DNA of 5,462 bases. Origin: Actinomycetota bacterium. Lineage in GTDB: Bacteria > Actinomycetota > Actinomycetes > S36-B12. Of the stretch, positions 5,081-5,462 are shown one piece after another. The number at the start of each line of letters is the position of its first letter. The stretch's first letter is position 1. Position numbers and translations under genes: made by a program. The stretch covers positions 1 through 5,462 of the forward strand of contig VGBQ01000167.1 in NCBI GenBank assembly GCA_016870425.1, read 5' to 3'. The notes below the pieces were generated by a model. The model searched no databases and was not told the DNA's origin. It saw only the letters and a program-made list of their open reading frames with translations.

Positions 5081-5086
5081 ATTCTC
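5081..5086 (-). promoter_or_regulatory. Possible extended -10 element of the tRNA-Arg gene
   Basis: On the minus strand GAGAAT is preceded by TGC, giving an extended -10 arrangement (TGN plus hexamer). It lies 24 bases before the tRNA 5' end, a fitting distance for a short leader removed by RNase P. No clear -35 is seen at the usual distance. Confidence 0.35.
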
Positions 5087-5150
5087 GCACCCGGCCGTGA
5101 TCCACAGGATCCGCCGCAAGCGACTATCCCCAGCCGCGCCATGACCCGTG

Positions 5151-5203
5151 GCCTTGTGCCGTCAAGGCGGAGCAGCGTCGGCGGGTCGGGGCCGACTGGC
5201 CCC
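5151..5203 (+). other. Two short perfect hairpins in the ssb upstream region
   Basis: GCCTTG (5151-5156) pairs with CAAGGC (5163-5168) over a six-base loop. GGGGCC (5188-5193) pairs with GGCCCC (5198-5203) over a four-base loop GACT. Neither is followed by a T-run, so terminator function is unlikely. If the ssb transcript starts upstream of 5151 they would form a structured leader just before the ribosome-binding site. Short GC hairpins arise easily in GC-rich DNA, so function is uncertain. Confidence 0.3.
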
Positions 5204-5222
5204 CGGAAGCGAAGAAGCCATG

Positions 5223-5228
5223 AAGGGG
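5223..5228 (+). promoter_or_regulatory. Shine-Dalgarno sequence deciding the ssb start
   Basis: AAGGGG lies six bases before the ATG at 5235 and favours it over the in-frame ATG at 5220, which would add MKGND. The ATG at 5220 has only a weak GAAGAAG upstream. Confidence 0.6.
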
Positions 5229-5234
5229 AATGAC

Positions 5235-5462
5235 ATGAATGAGATCACGATCACCGGCAACCTCGTCAACTCGCCGGTCCTGCGCGTCTACGGCACCACG
5301 CGCGTCACGAAATTCCGTCTCGCCCACAACCACTCCTACCGGGACGCAGGCACGGGGGACTGGGTCGACAAGGGTACGACGTACATCGATGTCTCGTGCT
5401 GGCGCAGTCTGGCCGACAACGTGACCGAGTCGATCGGCAAGGGCTCTGCCGTGATCGTCACC
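5235..5462 (+). CDS. ssb: Single-stranded DNA-binding protein, N-terminal part, cut by the right window edge
   Basis: The 76 visible codons encode the first two thirds of an OB-fold SSB, which coats single-stranded DNA in replication, recombination and repair. Landmarks are NEITITGNLVNSPVLR (2-17, first strand), TKFRLAHNHSYRD (25-37), TTYIDVSCWRSLADNV (48-63) and KGSAVIVT (69-76). By alignment from memory with E. coli SSB, the DNA-stacking aromatics would be Tyr35 (for Trp40), Tyr50 (for Trp54) and Trp56 (for Phe60). The acidic C-terminal tip that recruits partners lies outside the window. Start ATG 5235 is supported by the Shine-Dalgarno at 5223-5228 and by the family N-terminus. Immediately upstream there is a tRNA gene rather than rpsF, the usual partner of the main ssb, so this may be a stand-alone paralogue of the SsbB kind found in actinobacteria. 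That reading is inference and needs the genome for a decision. Confidence 0.9.
   Translation, partial: MNEITITGNLVNSPVLRVYGTTRVTKFRLAHNHSYRDAGTGDWVDKGTTYIDVSCWRSLADNVTESIGKGSAVIVT

Noticed and set aside
5098..5106. DnaA box (TGATCCACA) upstream of ssb
   Set aside because: It is one mismatch from TTATCCACA and two from the actinobacterial TTGTCCACA form. Only one copy is present, with no dnaA or dnaN nearby, so a chance match is likely.
4955..5233. 92-codon open frame containing GGTRTPNRPGRNRLLYPLSYGR
   Set aside because: That peptide is the well-known product of translating a tRNA gene on the wrong strand. It covers the tRNA-Arg gene and has no independent support.

Overview
The window is visibly GC-rich and carries ordinary chromosomal genes. 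It most likely comes from an actinobacterium (Actinomycetota). The grounds are GC-rich third codon positions, frequent GTG starts, an actinobacterial-looking tRNA-guanine transglycosylase, and several genes whose only recognisable start signal is a -10-like hexamer six bases before the start codon, as expected for leaderless mRNAs. I cannot place it to genus. No mobile element, CRISPR array, phage gene or defence cassette is visible.

Layout. Positions 1-694 (minus) hold the N-terminal part of tgt, which modifies tRNA wobble guanine and runs off the left edge. It is divergent from an epoxide-hydrolase-type alpha/beta hydrolase (750-1640, plus). That gene converges on a DUF1028 Ntn-hydrolase-like gene (1653-2486, minus). 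DUF1028 is in turn divergent from a DinB-fold gene (2545-3030, plus), which is followed after 10 bases by a small multi-pass membrane protein (3041-3478, plus). Next comes a 180-base regulatory-looking spacer with a 10-bp tandem repeat and two perfect dyads. It leads into a DUF1269 glycine-rich membrane protein (3659-4195, plus) that has the best Shine-Dalgarno sequence in the window and a strong terminator after it. A PAP2 lipid phosphatase (4300-5022, plus) overlaps tail-to-tail with a tRNA-Arg(UCU) gene (4984-5056, minus). The window ends inside a single-stranded DNA-binding protein gene (5235 onward, plus).

How the genes work together. No shared pathway is evident; these look like neighbouring single-gene transcription units. 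Two translation modes appear to be interleaved: up to six genes with no Shine-Dalgarno and a -10-like hexamer at the leaderless distance, and two genes (DUF1269, ssb) with clear Shine-Dalgarno sequences and longer leaders.

The points most worth checking are the overlap of the PAP2 3' end with the tRNA gene, where the stop codon lies across the anticodon; the repeat and dyad cluster before DUF1269; the recurrent 6-base leaderless spacing; and a changed substrate-pocket residue in Tgt. I did not find a convincing undescribed multi-gene system.
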